A stretch of DNA of 64,000 nt from Janthinobacterium sp. 344. GTDB taxonomy: Bacteria; Pseudomonadota; Gammaproteobacteria; Burkholderiales; Burkholderiaceae_D. Location: positions 520,339 through 584,338 of the forward strand of contig NZ_FOKL01000002.1 in assembly GCF_900112025.1 (NCBI RefSeq), written 5' to 3'. A model generated the notes under the pieces. The model saw nothing but the letters and a program-made list of their open reading frames with translations. It did no database searches and had not been told where the DNA came from. A program made the position numbers and the translations under genes. This document shows positions 43,409 through 52,897 of the stretch, piece by piece. Each line of letters opens with the position of its first letter. Positions within the stretch are counted from its first letter, which is position 1.

Positions 43409-44023
43409 ATGATCGACCACCTACCACCGACCACCAAACATACCAAGCTGCATCCGCTGTCCGCCTTCATCTTCATGTCGCGCTGGCTGCAACTGCCGCT
43501 GTACCTGGGCCTGATCCTCGCACAATGCGTGTATGTATTCCATTTCTGGGTGGAACTGTCCGACCTGATCGGCGCCGTGTTCGGCAACGATGCGGCCCTG
43601 CAGCATGTGCTGACGGCCGTCGCCGTGCCGGGCAGCGCCCTGCCGACCAAGCTCAACGAAGCGACCATCATGCTGGTGGTATTAGGCCTGATCGACGTGG
43701 TCATGATCTCGAACCTCTTGATCATGGTCATTATCGGCGGCTACGAAACCTTCGTGTCGCGCATGCACCTCGATGACCACCCAGACCAGCCGGAATGGCT
43801 GTCGCATGTAAATGCTTCCGTGCTGAAGACGAAATTGGCGATGGCCATCATCGGCATCTCGTCCATCCACCTGCTGAAGACCTTTATCAACGCCAACTCG
43901 TACAAGATCGAAGTGATCATCGCGCAAACGGTGATCCACATGGTCTTCATCCTGTCGGCGATGGCGATTGCCTACACCGACCGCATCATGACGGTCACCC
44001 AGAACCAGGCACGAGCGCATTAA
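43409..44023 (+). CDS. UPF0114/YqhA family membrane protein (TIGR00645)
   Basis: 204 residues with four membrane segments. FMSRWLQLPLYLGLILAQ, IDVVMISNLLIMVIIGGYETFVS and ISSIHLLKTFIN match the YqhA family of unknown function. AGGA lies 8 bp before ATG 43409; the longer frame upstream has no ribosome site. Confidence 0.9.
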   Translation: MIDHLPPTTKHTKLHPLSAFIFMSRWLQLPLYLGLILAQCVYVFHFWVELSDLIGAVFGNDAALQHVLTAVAVPGSALPTKLNEATIMLVVLGLIDVVMISNLLIMVIIGGYETFVSRMHLDDHPDQPEWLSHVNASVLKTKLAMAIIGISSIHLLKTFINANSYKIEVIIAQTVIHMVFILSAMAIAYTDRIMTVTQNQARAH

Positions 44024-44043
44024 GGAGCATCCATACAAAAGTC

Positions 44044-44106
44044 CAGGGCGTTGTTGCCTTGCCTGGCCGCACAGTCGTACTGCTTTCGGCAAGGCGCCTG
44101 GCCCTG
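44044..44106 (+). terminator. Nested hairpin after the YqhA-like gene
   Basis: Outer stem CAGGGC/GCCCTG and inner stem GCCTTGCC/GGCAAGGC, followed by ATTTTTC. Large loop, so only moderately convincing. Confidence 0.4.
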
Positions 44107-44212
44107 AACATTTTTCTGGCGCGCCCGCACTACCATACTAATGAGCAAGCAGCACCAAGCATCAAGTAACTAGCATCAAAGTCTTACCCTTCTTATCTAC
44201 CGCGAGAACACC

Positions 44213-45754
44213 ATGACTGTCATAAAGCAAGAAGACCTGATCGAATCCGTCGCCGCAGCGTTGCAGTACATTAGCTACTACCACCCTGCTGATTACATCG
44301 AGCACCTGGCGCGCGCCTATGAGGCGGAGCAAAGCCCGGCGGCGAAAGATGCGATCGCGCAAATCCTGACCAACTCGCGCATGTGCGCGGAAGGCAAGCG
44401 TCCGATTTGCCAGGATACGGGCATCGTCAACGTCTTCCTGAAGATCGGCATGGGCGTGCGCTTCGAAGGCTTCTCCGGCACCGTCACCGACGCCGTCAAC
44501 GAAGGCGTGCGCCGCGCGTACAACTTCGACGACAACAAGCTGCGCGCCTCCATCGTGGCCGACCCGCACTTCGACCGCAAGAACACCAAGGACAACACGC
44601 CAGCCGTGGTGCACATGGAACTGGTCGAAGGCAATACCGTCGACGTGAAAGTGGCAGCCAAGGGCGGCGGCTCGGAAAACAAATCGAAGATGATCATGAT
44701 GAACCCATCCGACTCGCTGGTCGACTGGGTCATGAAGACGGTGCCGACCATGGGCGCCGGCTGGTGCCCGCCTGGCATGCTGGGCATCGGCATCGGCGGC
44801 ACGGCGGAAAAGGCCATGCTGATGGCAAAAGAGGTGTTGATGGAAGACATCGACATGTATGAGCTGAAGCAGCGCGGCCCGCAGAACAAACTGGAAGAAT
44901 TGCGTATCGAGCTGTGCGACAAGATCAACTCGCTGGGCATCGGCGCGCAAGGCCTGGGCGGCCTGACCACCGTGCTCGACGTGAAGATCATGATGCACCC
45001 GACGCACGCGGCATCGAAGCCTGTCGCCATGATCCCGAACTGCGCCGCCACGCGCCACGGCCACTTCGTGCTGGACGGCTCCGGCCCGGCCTACATGACG
45101 CCGCCACCGCTGTCGACCTGGCCGAACGTGAGCTGGGCGCCGGACACGGAAAAATCCAAGCGCGTCGACCTCAACACTTTGACGAAAGAAGAAGTCGCTT
45201 CGTGGACGCCGGGCCAGACCTTGCTGTTGAACGGCAAGATGCTGACGGGCCGCGACGCCGCACACAAGCGCATCCAGGACATGCTGGCCAAGGGCGAGGA
45301 ATTGCCGGTCGATTTTAAAAACCGCGTGATCTACTACGTCGGCCCCGTCGATCCGGTGCGCGACGAAGTCGTGGGCCCGGCCGGTCCGACGACCGCCACG
45401 CGCATGGACAAGTTCACCGACATGATGCTGGAGAAAACGGGGCTGATCGCCATGATCGGCAAGGCCGAACGGGGCCCGGTCGCCATCGAATCGATCCAGA
45501 AGCACCAGTCGGCCTACCTGATGGCCGTGGGCGGTTCCGCCTACCTGGTGTCGAAAGCCATCAAGGGCGCGAAAGTGCTGGGCTTTGCCGACATGGGCAT
45601 GGAAGCCATCTACGAATTCGACGTCGTCGACATGCCGGTCACGGTAGCCGTGGACTCGAAGGGCACCTCGGTGCACAACACGGGCCCGAAGGAATGGCAG
45701 GCGAAGATCGAGCAACTCAATAGCGTCAGCAAGATTCCCGTGACGGTTGCCTAA
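44213..45754 (+). CDS. Fumarate hydratase, class I (iron-sulfur)
   Basis: Interconverts fumarate and malate in the TCA cycle with a [4Fe-4S] cluster. 513 residues, with both the alpha-type N-terminal and beta-type C-terminal halves fused as in FumA/FumB. The cluster cysteines are in KRPICQDTG, GAGWCPPG and IPNCAATRHG; the C-terminal half has GPTTATRMDKFTD. Monocistronic with a good terminator. FumA versus FumB naming cannot be decided here. Confidence 0.96.
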   Translation: MTVIKQEDLIESVAAALQYISYYHPADYIEHLARAYEAEQSPAAKDAIAQILTNSRMCAEGKRPICQDTGIVNVFLKIGMGVRFEGFSGTVTDAVNEGVRRAYNFDDNKLRASIVADPHFDRKNTKDNTPAVVHMELVEGNTVDVKVAAKGGGSENKSKMIMMNPSDSLVDWVMKTVPTMGAGWCPPGMLGIGIGGTAEKAMLMAKEVLMEDIDMYELKQRGPQNKLEELRIELCDKINSLGIGAQGLGGLTTVLDVKIMMHPTHAASKPVAMIPNCAATRHGHFVLDGSGPAYMTPPPLSTWPNVSWAPDTEKSKRVDLNTLTKEEVASWTPGQTLLLNGKMLTGRDAAHKRIQDMLAKGEELPVDFKNRVIYYVGPVDPVRDEVVGPAGPTTATRMDKFTDMMLEKTGLIAMIGKAERGPVAIESIQKHQSAYLMAVGGSAYLVSKAIKGAKVLGFADMGMEAIYEFDVVDMPVTVAVDSKGTSVHNTGPKEWQAKIEQLNSVSKIPVTVA

Positions 45755-45770
45755 ACAGGCACGACCATAG

Positions 45771-45804
45771 ACGCCGCGCGGCAACCCCAGCGCGGCGTTT
45801 TTTT
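45771..45804 (+). terminator. Rho-independent terminator after fumarase
   Basis: ACGCCGCGC and GCGCGGCGT pair across a 10-nt loop and are followed by seven T residues. Confidence 0.92.
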
Positions 45805-45827
45805 ATTTTCATCGGCTTCGGCTTTAT

Positions 45828-46748
45828 ATGACTTTTACCTTAAGTAATAGCGCAAATCTGGGGTCAGTCCCTTCGGGATCGGGATCTGCTCCACTGGAGC
45901 AGATGCCCCCAGCGGGTCTGCCCCCGGCAGTCAAGCTGCCCATCGGCGTCTTCGACTCCGGTGTGGGCGGCCTGTCGGTGCTGCGCCATATCCGCGCGCA
46001 GCTGCCGCAGGAAGAGGTGATTTATTTTGCCGATTCCGCCTACGCGCCGTATGGCGACAAGACGGAGCAGCAAGTCATCGACCGCTCGCTGTCGATCGCC
46101 GCGTTTTTATTGCAGCAAGGCGTCAAGGCGCTGGTCGTCGCCTGCAACACGGCCACCGTCGCCGCCATCAAGGCCTTGCGCGCGCGCTACCCGGAGCTGC
46201 CCATCGTCGGCGTCGAACCGGGCTTGAAACCGGCGGCGGCCATCAGCCGCAACGGCAAGATCGGCGTGCTGGCCACGGAACGCACCTTGCGCGGCGACAA
46301 GCTGCTGGCCCTGCGTGAACAGGTCAGCAACGCGACGGGCGCCACCTTCATCTTGCAGCCATGCATCGGCCTGGCCGACCGCATCGAGCAGTGTGAACTG
46401 GGCACCGACCCGCGGGACGCCACCAGCGCCATGCTGGAGCGCTACATTGCGCCCGTGCTGGCGCAAGGCGTCGACACGCTGGTGCTGGGCTGCACCCACT
46501 ACCCCTTCGTGCAGGACGCCATCGTACGCACGGTGCGCGCGCATACGCAGGAGCCGATCACCCTGGTCGATACGGGCGAAGCCGTGGCGCGCCAGCTGGC
46601 CCGGCTGCTCGATGCCGCCGGCCTGCGCCGCACCGGCAACGAGGCGCCGCGACTGCAGGGCTACACGACCTCCACGGTCGAGTCGCTGGCCAAAGCCTTC
46701 GCCGGTTTGCTGGACTTGCAGCCGCCCGTCGCCCACCTGGAAGTCTGA
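45828..46748 (+). CDS. murI: Glutamate racemase
   Basis: Makes D-glutamate for peptidoglycan. The core is clear: IGVFDSGVGGLSVLR, first catalytic cysteine in VACNTATVAA, second in LGCTHYPF. The frame from 45828 gives 306 residues with a 35-residue N-terminal extension (Ser/Gly/Pro-rich) not found in MurI. That part overlaps a GGGGTCAGTCCC-type intergenic repeat and has no ribosome site, so the real start may be the ATG at 45903 (GGAG 3-7 bp before it), giving 281 residues. Small but real doubt about the start. Confidence 0.93.
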   Translation: MTFTLSNSANLGSVPSGSGSAPLEQMPPAGLPPAVKLPIGVFDSGVGGLSVLRHIRAQLPQEEVIYFADSAYAPYGDKTEQQVIDRSLSIAAFLLQQGVKALVVACNTATVAAIKALRARYPELPIVGVEPGLKPAAAISRNGKIGVLATERTLRGDKLLALREQVSNATGATFILQPCIGLADRIEQCELGTDPRDATSAMLERYIAPVLAQGVDTLVLGCTHYPFVQDAIVRTVRAHTQEPITLVDTGEAVARQLARLLDAAGLRRTGNEAPRLQGYTTSTVESLAKAFAGLLDLQPPVAHLEV

Positions 46749-46806
46749 GCGAAAACACCCGTTTTCATGCAATCTTTCGATTCTTTAAAAAAGACTGCAT
46801 TTAGAT

Positions 46807-46835
46807 TTGCCACTTTGCCGAGTTCTTTGTATAAT
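46807..46835 (+). promoter_or_regulatory. Promoter of tRNA-His
   Basis: TTGCCA (46807-46812), 17-bp spacer, perfect TATAAT (46830-46835), about 46 bp before the tRNA. Confidence 0.75.
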
Positions 46836-46881
46836 TCGGCACCTGTTCAGCAAAACAGCTAAACAGGCAAGTAAGACAGTG

Positions 46882-46957
46882 GTGGCTGTAGCTCAGTTGG
46901 TAGAGTCCAGGATTGTGATTCCTGTTGTCGTGGGTTCGAGCCCCATCAGCCACCCCA
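46882..46957 (+). tRNA. tRNA-His(GTG)
   Basis: Acceptor GTGGCTG/CAGCCAC, D arm GCTCAGTTGGTAGAGT, anticodon loop TTGTGAT (GTG), T arm GTGGG-TTCGAGC-CCCAT and encoded CCA. The extra G-1 typical of tRNA-His is the G at 46881, opposite C73. Confidence 0.96.
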
Positions 46958-46970
46958 CAGAATAAAGAAG

Positions 46971-46996
46971 AGCCCGGTTTTCGAACCGGGCTTTTT
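46971..46996 (+). terminator. Terminator of tRNA-His
   Basis: AGCCCGGTT-TTCG-AACCGGGCT with a T-run. Confidence 0.93.
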
Positions 46997-47138
46997 CTAT
47001 TCCGGCGCCAGTTTGCCATCGTCACCGATACCGCCCCAGGTATCGCTTCCCGCAAAAAATTCATTAGTGCAAATTTGACCATCGCCCTACTCTGGTGTGC
47101 GGCCCAGACCGCCATATAAAAATACACCGGAGACGACA

Positions 47139-48500
47139 ATGAAACATCTGCTGGCAGCACTCTGCCTGATGTGCTGCGCCCACGCGGCGCAGGCGCTCAA
47201 CCTGACGGGCGTACCCAACGCGCACGACCCCGGCACGCTGACCCGCGACGGCGACACGTATTTCAATTTCACCACCGGCAACGGCATCTGGTATTCCAGT
47301 TCGACGGACATGCTGAACTGGTCGGCCGGCCCGGCGCCCGTGTTCAGCACGCCGCCGGCCTGGATCGCCAATAAAATCCCCAACTTCAGCGGCTCGTACT
47401 GGGCGCCGGACGTGATCCACATGAACGGCTACTATTATCTGTATTACTCGGTGTCCACCTTCGGCACCTCCGTGTCGGCCATCGGCGTGGCCCGCTCGGC
47501 CTCGCTGAAGAATCCCGCCTGGACGGACCTGGGCATCGTGGTGCAATCGTATGGGGGCGGCGCGGAAATCAATGCCATCGACCCGGCCCTGTTCCGCGAC
47601 TATGACGGCAAGGTCTACCTGTCGTACGGCTCATTTTTCGGCGGCATCGGCGTGACGGAAATCAACCAGGCGACGGGCAAGACCAGCGGCAACGTGACGA
47701 CCATCCTCGGTGGCGGCGGCAAGGATATCGAAGCGCCCTACATCACGCGCGATGGCGAGTATTACTATCTGTTCGTCAACCGCGGCAAATGCTGCCAGGG
47801 CGCCGCCAGCACGTATTACGTGGAAGTGCAGCGCGCCAGCAGCGTGACGGGGCCGTACAGCGGCACGCGCACGGCGCTGCCCAACCTCGATGGCAAGTAC
47901 AAGGGACCGGGGCATATCGGCGTGCTCAAGCAGGATGGCTGCAACTACACCTCCGTCCACTATTACGACGTCAATGACAATGGCGCGGCCAAACTCGACA
48001 TTTTAAAGATGACGTACAGCGGCGGCTGGCCCAGCCTGACGCGCAATTTCACGGTGGCCAGCTGCGGCGGCATATCGGACGGCCCCACGGTGCTGCGTTC
48101 GCGCCTGAGCGGCAAGGCGATGGCCGTGGCCGGCGCCAGCACGGTCAATGGCGCGCTGGCGCAGCAGCAAACGTATACGGGCGCCAGACACCAGCAATGG
48201 TATGTCGTGGGACACGGCGATGGCTACTATAGCCTGATCAATGCGAACAGCCTGCTGGGCCTGGACGACTACAACAACTCGACCACGGCCGGCACGAACA
48301 TCGCGCAATGGAGCTACTGGGGCGGACTGGGCCAGCAATGGCGCTTCGCCAGTCCCGCGTCCGGCTACCAGACGATCACGAACCGCTACAGCAACCTGAC
48401 CCTGGACGTGTTGAACCTGAGCACGGCGGAAAACGCGCAGATCATCCAGTGGAACCTGACCAACGCGAATAACCAGCAGTGGTCGCTGAGCCGGCCATAG
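47139..48500 (+). CDS. Secreted GH43 family arabinanase-like glycosidase with ricin-type lectin domain
   Basis: 453 residues with signal peptide (MKHLLAALCLMCCAHAAQA). A five-bladed beta-propeller GH43 domain follows: AHDPGTL holds the catalytic base Asp, INAIDPALF the pKa-modulating Asp and DIEAPYI the acid Glu, closest in pattern to endo-1,5-alpha-L-arabinanases. The last 140 residues are a ricin B/CBM13-like domain with repeated QW motifs (HQQWYV, GQQWRF, NQQWSL). GGAGA precedes ATG 47139. Likely cleaves plant arabinan. Confidence 0.92.
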   Translation: MKHLLAALCLMCCAHAAQALNLTGVPNAHDPGTLTRDGDTYFNFTTGNGIWYSSSTDMLNWSAGPAPVFSTPPAWIANKIPNFSGSYWAPDVIHMNGYYYLYYSVSTFGTSVSAIGVARSASLKNPAWTDLGIVVQSYGGGAEINAIDPALFRDYDGKVYLSYGSFFGGIGVTEINQATGKTSGNVTTILGGGGKDIEAPYITRDGEYYYLFVNRGKCCQGAASTYYVEVQRASSVTGPYSGTRTALPNLDGKYKGPGHIGVLKQDGCNYTSVHYYDVNDNGAAKLDILKMTYSGGWPSLTRNFTVASCGGISDGPTVLRSRLSGKAMAVAGASTVNGALAQQQTYTGARHQQWYVVGHGDGYYSLINANSLLGLDDYNNSTTAGTNIAQWSYWGGLGQQWRFASPASGYQTITNRYSNLTLDVLNLSTAENAQIIQWNLTNANNQQWSLSRP

Positions 48501-48550
48501 CGGGGGCGGAGCAACGCGTGCATACTGGAAGACATTCACTGAAAGACACC

Positions 48551-48808
48551 ATGCGCGATACCGCCTATTTTCAAGCCGCAGGACGTTTCATCTATGCCTG
48601 CGAGCGGCTCAATGCCCTGATTGCCCAGCGGTCAGCGCCGGGGGCGGCGTCCACCGTGCTGCCAGCGGCCGTCCTGGCAATGCACGAGCACCTGGCGGCG
48701 CAGCAGGCACAGGTGACGGGTAGCGGCCTGCAGCCTACCGAAGAGGAGTTCGCTGCCTTGACGGCGCAGGCTGAAACCGCGATACGGATGGCACTGATGA
48801 CGGGCTGA
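48551..48808 (+). CDS. Small hypothetical protein
   Basis: 85 residues, alpha-helical, not recognised (MRDTAYFQAAGRFIYACERL...). Weak ribosome site (GAAAG), but composition and codon bias match real genes here. Its stop abuts the stop of the convergent response-regulator gene. Confidence 0.5.
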   Translation: MRDTAYFQAAGRFIYACERLNALIAQRSAPGAASTVLPAAVLAMHEHLAAQQAQVTGSGLQPTEEEFAALTAQAETAIRMALMTG

Positions 48809-49255
48809 TCAGCCTGCCAATACCGACTGCACCGTCGTCGCCAAATCTTCCATGCGCACGGGCTTGACGAGGAAGTGGCGAAAGCCCACGGCCAGCGCAT
48901 CGTCCATGTACATGGGCAGGCTGTGGCCGGTGACGGCGATCAGCGCGGCATTCGCCGTGTCGGGATTGTTGTGCAGGCGGCGGCCGATCTCGATGCCGCT
49001 AATGCCGGGCATTTCGATGTCGAGGTAGACGGCATCGGGCACGCATAGCTTGACTTGCTCGACGGCCATCTGCCAGTTGCGCACCACCACCACGTGGTGG
49101 CCCAGCGCTTCGAGCAGCATGGCCAGCGATTCGCCTACTTCCTGGTTGTCATCGACCACCAGCAGATTGAGTTTGCGCGCGGCGGCATTCGGCTGGTCGC
49201 CCTGGCGGCGTTCCACGGCGGAACTTCCTGCTATCGGTTCAGTTATCTGGCTCAT
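48809..49255 (-). CDS. Single-domain response regulator (CheY-like receiver)
   Basis: 148 residues. Receiver fold with the acidic pair VVDDNQ, phospho-acceptor Asp in VYLDIEMPG, conserved Thr in AVTGHS and Lys in LVKPV. No output domain. The ATG at 49255 precedes a 30-residue linker. No histidine kinase adjoins it. Confidence 0.88.
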   Translation of the reverse strand: MSQITEPIAGSSAVERRQGDQPNAAARKLNLLVVDDNQEVGESLAMLLEALGHHVVVVRNWQMAVEQVKLCVPDAVYLDIEMPGISGIEIGRRLHNNPDTANAALIAVTGHSLPMYMDDALAVGFRHFLVKPVRMEDLATTVQSVLAG

Positions 49256-49437
49256 TGTGCGTTCACGTCTGACGGCTGCAAAAGCGGGAGTATACAAGAA
49301 GCGCGCAAAATGCCGCCGCACCCGAGCAATGGTGCCAGGCGGCAATCCCGGTGCCGGCTGTACCGCGCCAACAACACATCTCCCTGTTCCTCCTGGCAAA
49401 GCCGGTGCTACGCAGTTTGCGCAATTGACGGATAAAA

Positions 49438-49452
49438 TGAGAATCATTATCA
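49438..49452 (+). promoter_or_regulatory. Fur box upstream of the TonB-dependent receptor
   Basis: TGAGAATCATTATCA agrees in 14 of 15 positions with the 7-1-7 Fur consensus TGATAATCATTATCA. Located about 90 bp before the receptor start, so the gene should be iron-repressed. Confidence 0.85.
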
Positions 49453-49541
49453 TTCATGTCCCCTTGCGCCGGATGCCTACGCCACGATGTTGTCGCGCCG
49501 CCTGACCGCCCGCGCAACCACTGTCATTCGGAGATTCATGC

Positions 49542-51653
49542 ATGGCCACCCTTTTTTCCCCCATCCCGTTTTCGCTGCGCCCGTGCGCGCTGGCCATCGC
49601 CCTGGCATGCCTGGGCACGCCATTCGCCGCGCAGGCGCAGGAAACCAGTACGGCCGATAATGCCGGCCCCATCCTGGAATCCATCCAGGTCAGCAGCAAC
49701 TTGCTGGGCACCAGCATGGCTGCCAGCACGAAGAATTTCGCCGGCGCCCGCACCGTGGTGCAAAAGGAAGACATCGACAATTCGGGTGCCGCCAGCATCA
49801 GCGACGTGATGCGCCGCATTCCCGGCGTGCAGATCAGCGACAACTCAGGCAGCGCCGGCAGCGCCGTGTCCCTGAATATCGGCGTGCGCGGCCTGGCGGG
49901 ACGCTATTCGCCACGCAGCACGGTCTTGCTCGATGGCATCCCGATGTCGGTGGCGCCGTATGGCCAGCCGCAACTGTCGTTCGCCCCCGTCAGCCTGGCC
50001 AACGTCGAGACGGTCGACGTGGTGCGCGGCGGCGGCGCCGTGCGCTTCGGACCGCAAAACGTGGGCGGCATCATCAACTTCAAGACGCGCCGCGTGCCCA
50101 CCACGCCTGGCATCACGGGCGACGCCAGCGTGCGCTACAACGCCTACAGCGAAGTGGGCCACAACACGCAGGCCAGCGTCTTTGCCGGCACCCAGCTCGA
50201 CAATGGCCTGGGCCTGGCCATCCTGTACTCGGGCATCCGCGGCAGCGACTGGCGCGTGGCCAGCGATGAAAAGGTCAACGACTTCGCCCTGAAATTCCGC
50301 TACGACCTGAGCCCTACTGCCGAGATCTACGGCAAGCTGTCCTACTACGACGTGACGTCGCGCACGCCTGGCGGCCTGACCGTGGCGCAATACCAGGCCG
50401 ACCCGTTCCAGAACACGCGCCGCGGCGACTTCTGGAGCGGCGAGCGCAAGGCCTTCGACATGGGCTACCTGAACGCCCTGTCCGGCACGCAGGAATTCGA
50501 GGTGCGCGCCTACTACAACAAGAGTTCGCGCCAGAGCACGCTCGTCAACGCCACCAATACGGGCATGGGCCACCAGCCGCGCAACTATGAAACCATGGCT
50601 GTCGAACCGCGCTACACGCAACGCTTCATCACGGGCAAGGTCTCGCAGGACGTCACCGTCGGCTACCGTTACCTGGCCGAGCGGGCCGACGAGAGCGTCT
50701 ATAACGTCGTCATCGCCACGGGCGTGCAGCAGGCGCCGACGCGCTTCGCCGACAACGCCACCGATGCGCAAGCCGTGTACATCGACAACAAGATCGCCAT
50801 CGATGCCTGGCGCATCACGCCGGGCGTGCGCTATGAACACATCAAGACCGAGCGCATCAATCACCTGCCTGCCGATGAAACCATCGAACTGCTCAACAAC
50901 AAGGCCTTGCCATCGCTGAACGTGGCCTACCTGCTGAACAACAATGTCACGCTGTTCAGCAACTACAACAGTTCGTTCGGCGCCGTGCAAAATACGCAGC
51001 TCAATTCGCAGTCGGGCAAGAACCCGCTGCAGCCGGAACTGGCAAAAACCGCCGAGCTGGGCGCCCGCTGGAAGAGCGGGGCATTGTCGGCCGAGGCGAC
51101 CTTGTTCAACATCAAGTTCGACAACCAGATCCAGTCCGTCGGCAGCGGCAGCAATGTCACCTTCTACAACGTGGGCGCCACGCATCACCGGGGCCTGGAA
51201 TCGGCCGTCGACTACCACTTCGACAAGTCCGGCCCGCTGGCGGGCTTGAATGCCTACGCCACCTACACCTATACCAAGGCCACATTGCAGGATGGCGTGA
51301 ACGCGGGCAACGACGTGCCGTTCTACTCGCGCAACACGGATACCATCGGCGCGCACTACCAGTTGGGCGCCTGGGGTTTCGACCTGTCGACCAGCCACCA
51401 GAGCCGCCAGTTCGCCGATGACGCCAATACCGTGGCGGAAAGCGCCAAGGGCGACGTGGGCGTGATTCCCGGCTTCCGCACCTGGAATACGCAGGCGAAG
51501 TGGAAAGTACCGGGCCAGGCCGGCCTGGAACTGGTGGCGGGCATCAACAACCTGACGGACAAGCGCTACTTCACGCGCACCTCCGACGCCAACCTGGGCA
51601 AGATGGTGGGCGCACCGCGCATGGTCTACGTGCAGGGCCGCCTGGCGTTCTGA
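49542..51653 (+). CDS. TonB-dependent outer-membrane receptor (FecA-like, iron siderophore type)
   Basis: 703 residues. Signal peptide (about 1-32, ending AAQAQ), plug domain with ISDVMRRIPGVQISDNSG and GVRGLAGRYSPRSTVLLDGIPM, VRGGGAVRFGPQNVGGIINFKT, then a 22-strand barrel ending in GRLAF (terminal Phe). No N-terminal signalling domain. It imports a ferric chelate; Fe(III) dicitrate-type is suggested only by the FecA-like plug wording. Followed by a strong terminator. Confidence 0.93.
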   Translation: MATLFSPIPFSLRPCALAIALACLGTPFAAQAQETSTADNAGPILESIQVSSNLLGTSMAASTKNFAGARTVVQKEDIDNSGAASISDVMRRIPGVQISDNSGSAGSAVSLNIGVRGLAGRYSPRSTVLLDGIPMSVAPYGQPQLSFAPVSLANVETVDVVRGGGAVRFGPQNVGGIINFKTRRVPTTPGITGDASVRYNAYSEVGHNTQASVFAGTQLDNGLGLAILYSGIRGSDWRVASDEKVNDFALKFRYDLSPTAEIYGKLSYYDVTSRTPGGLTVAQYQADPFQNTRRGDFWSGERKAFDMGYLNALSGTQEFEVRAYYNKSSRQSTLVNATNTGMGHQPRNYETMAVEPRYTQRFITGKVSQDVTVGYRYLAERADESVYNVVIATGVQQAPTRFADNATDAQAVYIDNKIAIDAWRITPGVRYEHIKTERINHLPADETIELLNNKALPSLNVAYLLNNNVTLFSNYNSSFGAVQNTQLNSQSGKNPLQPELAKTAELGARWKSGALSAEATLFNIKFDNQIQSVGSGSNVTFYNVGATHHRGLESAVDYHFDKSGPLAGLNAYATYTYTKATLQDGVNAGNDVPFYSRNTDTIGAHYQLGAWGFDLSTSHQSRQFADDANTVAESAKGDVGVIPGFRTWNTQAKWKVPGQAGLELVAGINNLTDKRYFTRTSDANLGKMVGAPRMVYVQGRLAF

Positions 51654-51712
51654 TCGGTGCTCGCCGCAGTGCCTATCGAATCGATATGCCGCGGCGCAAC
51701 CTCCCTGCCTGT

Positions 51713-51751
51713 AAAAAACCTGCATCGTTGTTGTTTCGATGCAGGTTTTTT
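51713..51751 (+). terminator. Terminator after the TonB receptor gene
   Basis: AAAAAACCTGCATCG and CGATGCAGGTTTTTT form a 15-bp stem with a 9-nt loop. Confidence 0.92.
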
Positions 51752-51983
51752 GACGTCCCGATGTCACAAAAATACTTTGATGCAAGCAGCTTCAACGCCG
51801 AGCTCCCCTTGGCACGTTATCGCCATTGTTTCAGCACGGAAAACAATTACAAAAAAGATACAAATGATTTCACATTTACAAATATTTTTAGCGAGCGCCC
51901 GTTTTCTGTGTGAGTTTTGGTGATATTCTTTAAATGTCATTTAAGAAATTAAATTATCCTTTAATCAACCAAAAGAGAGCCCC

Positions 51984-52643
51984 ATGAAAACGCCTGCCAC
52001 CCTCCTGAAGATCGCCGCACTGGCCACCCTGGTCACCGCCGGCGGCGCCAACGCCGCGACCGAGTTGGTGGTCAATGGCAGTTTTGAAAGCAACGTCATC
52101 GGCTCGTCCTGGGCCCCGCTCAGCAGCGTAACGGGCTGGACCTCCTCGGCCAGCGGCAACTCGGCCTTTGAAATCCAGAAAGGTGCCACGCAAGGCGGCC
52201 AGGGTGGCTTCAATCCCGTCGCCGCCAACGGCACGCAGTACCTGGAACTCAATACCGACCAGCTGACATCGGTATCGCAAGCCATCGCCACCACAGCGGG
52301 CGGCACATATGCGCTGTCGTTTGCCTACTCGGGCCGTCCCGACACGGCCGGCGGCGCGAACAGCCTGATGAACGTGTATTGGGGTTCGACCCTGTTGACG
52401 CCAACGGCACTGGTCGGCAACACGGGCGGCGTGTGGCAAAGCTACAGCCAGAACCTGACCGCGCTCGGCTCCTCGACCGTGCTGCGCTTCGAATCGATCG
52501 GCCCGGCATCCTCCCCGACATATGGTTCCTACCTGGACAATGTCTCGGTCATGGCTGCCGTGCCTGAACCGGAAACCTACGCCATGATGCTGCTGGGCCT
52601 GGGCTTGCTGGCCTTCATGGCGGGCCGCAAGCCCGCCGCCTGA
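51984..52643 (+). CDS. PEP-CTERM sorting-signal protein
   Basis: 219 residues: signal peptide ending GGANA, a beta-rich body starting ATELVVNGSFESN (a common CBM-like opening in this group), and the C-terminal tripartite signal VPEPETYAMMLLG, hydrophobic helix and RK tail. Such proteins are processed by exosortase and reach the exopolysaccharide/outside; exosortase is not in the window. GAGAG precedes the ATG. The AT-rich 330 bp upstream holds the TonB receptor terminator and presumably the promoter. Confidence 0.9.
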   Translation: MKTPATLLKIAALATLVTAGGANAATELVVNGSFESNVIGSSWAPLSSVTGWTSSASGNSAFEIQKGATQGGQGGFNPVAANGTQYLELNTDQLTSVSQAIATTAGGTYALSFAYSGRPDTAGGANSLMNVYWGSTLLTPTALVGNTGGVWQSYSQNLTALGSSTVLRFESIGPASSPTYGSYLDNVSVMAAVPEPETYAMMLLGLGLLAFMAGRKPAA

Positions 52644-52664
52644 TTCTTGCCGGAAGTCGTCGAA

Positions 52665-52698
52665 AGGCCGCCCCGCAGCACCGCCGGGCGGCCTTTTT
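52665..52698 (+). terminator. Terminator after the PEP-CTERM gene
   Basis: AGGCCGCCC and GGGCGGCCT with a 12-nt loop, followed by a T-run. Confidence 0.92.
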
Positions 52699-52897
52699 AT
52701 ATGCCAGCAGGCGTGCAAAGCTCAATGAAATGTTGCCCAAAAGAATTAAATTAGGACTACAATAGCGTGTATCAAGCAATGCCACGCATCGCTCCGCCAG
52801 GGCCCCTACCCCGCCCTGATCATCAGCACGCATTTATTGAACAGGATGGCTGGCGGTGCCGAGCTTGCGCTCCTCACACCACCACCAAGCACGCACC

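Noticed and set aside
48479-48550. N-terminal extension of the 85-residue hypothetical gene
   Set aside because: It would overlap the end of the GH43 gene and has no ribosome site.
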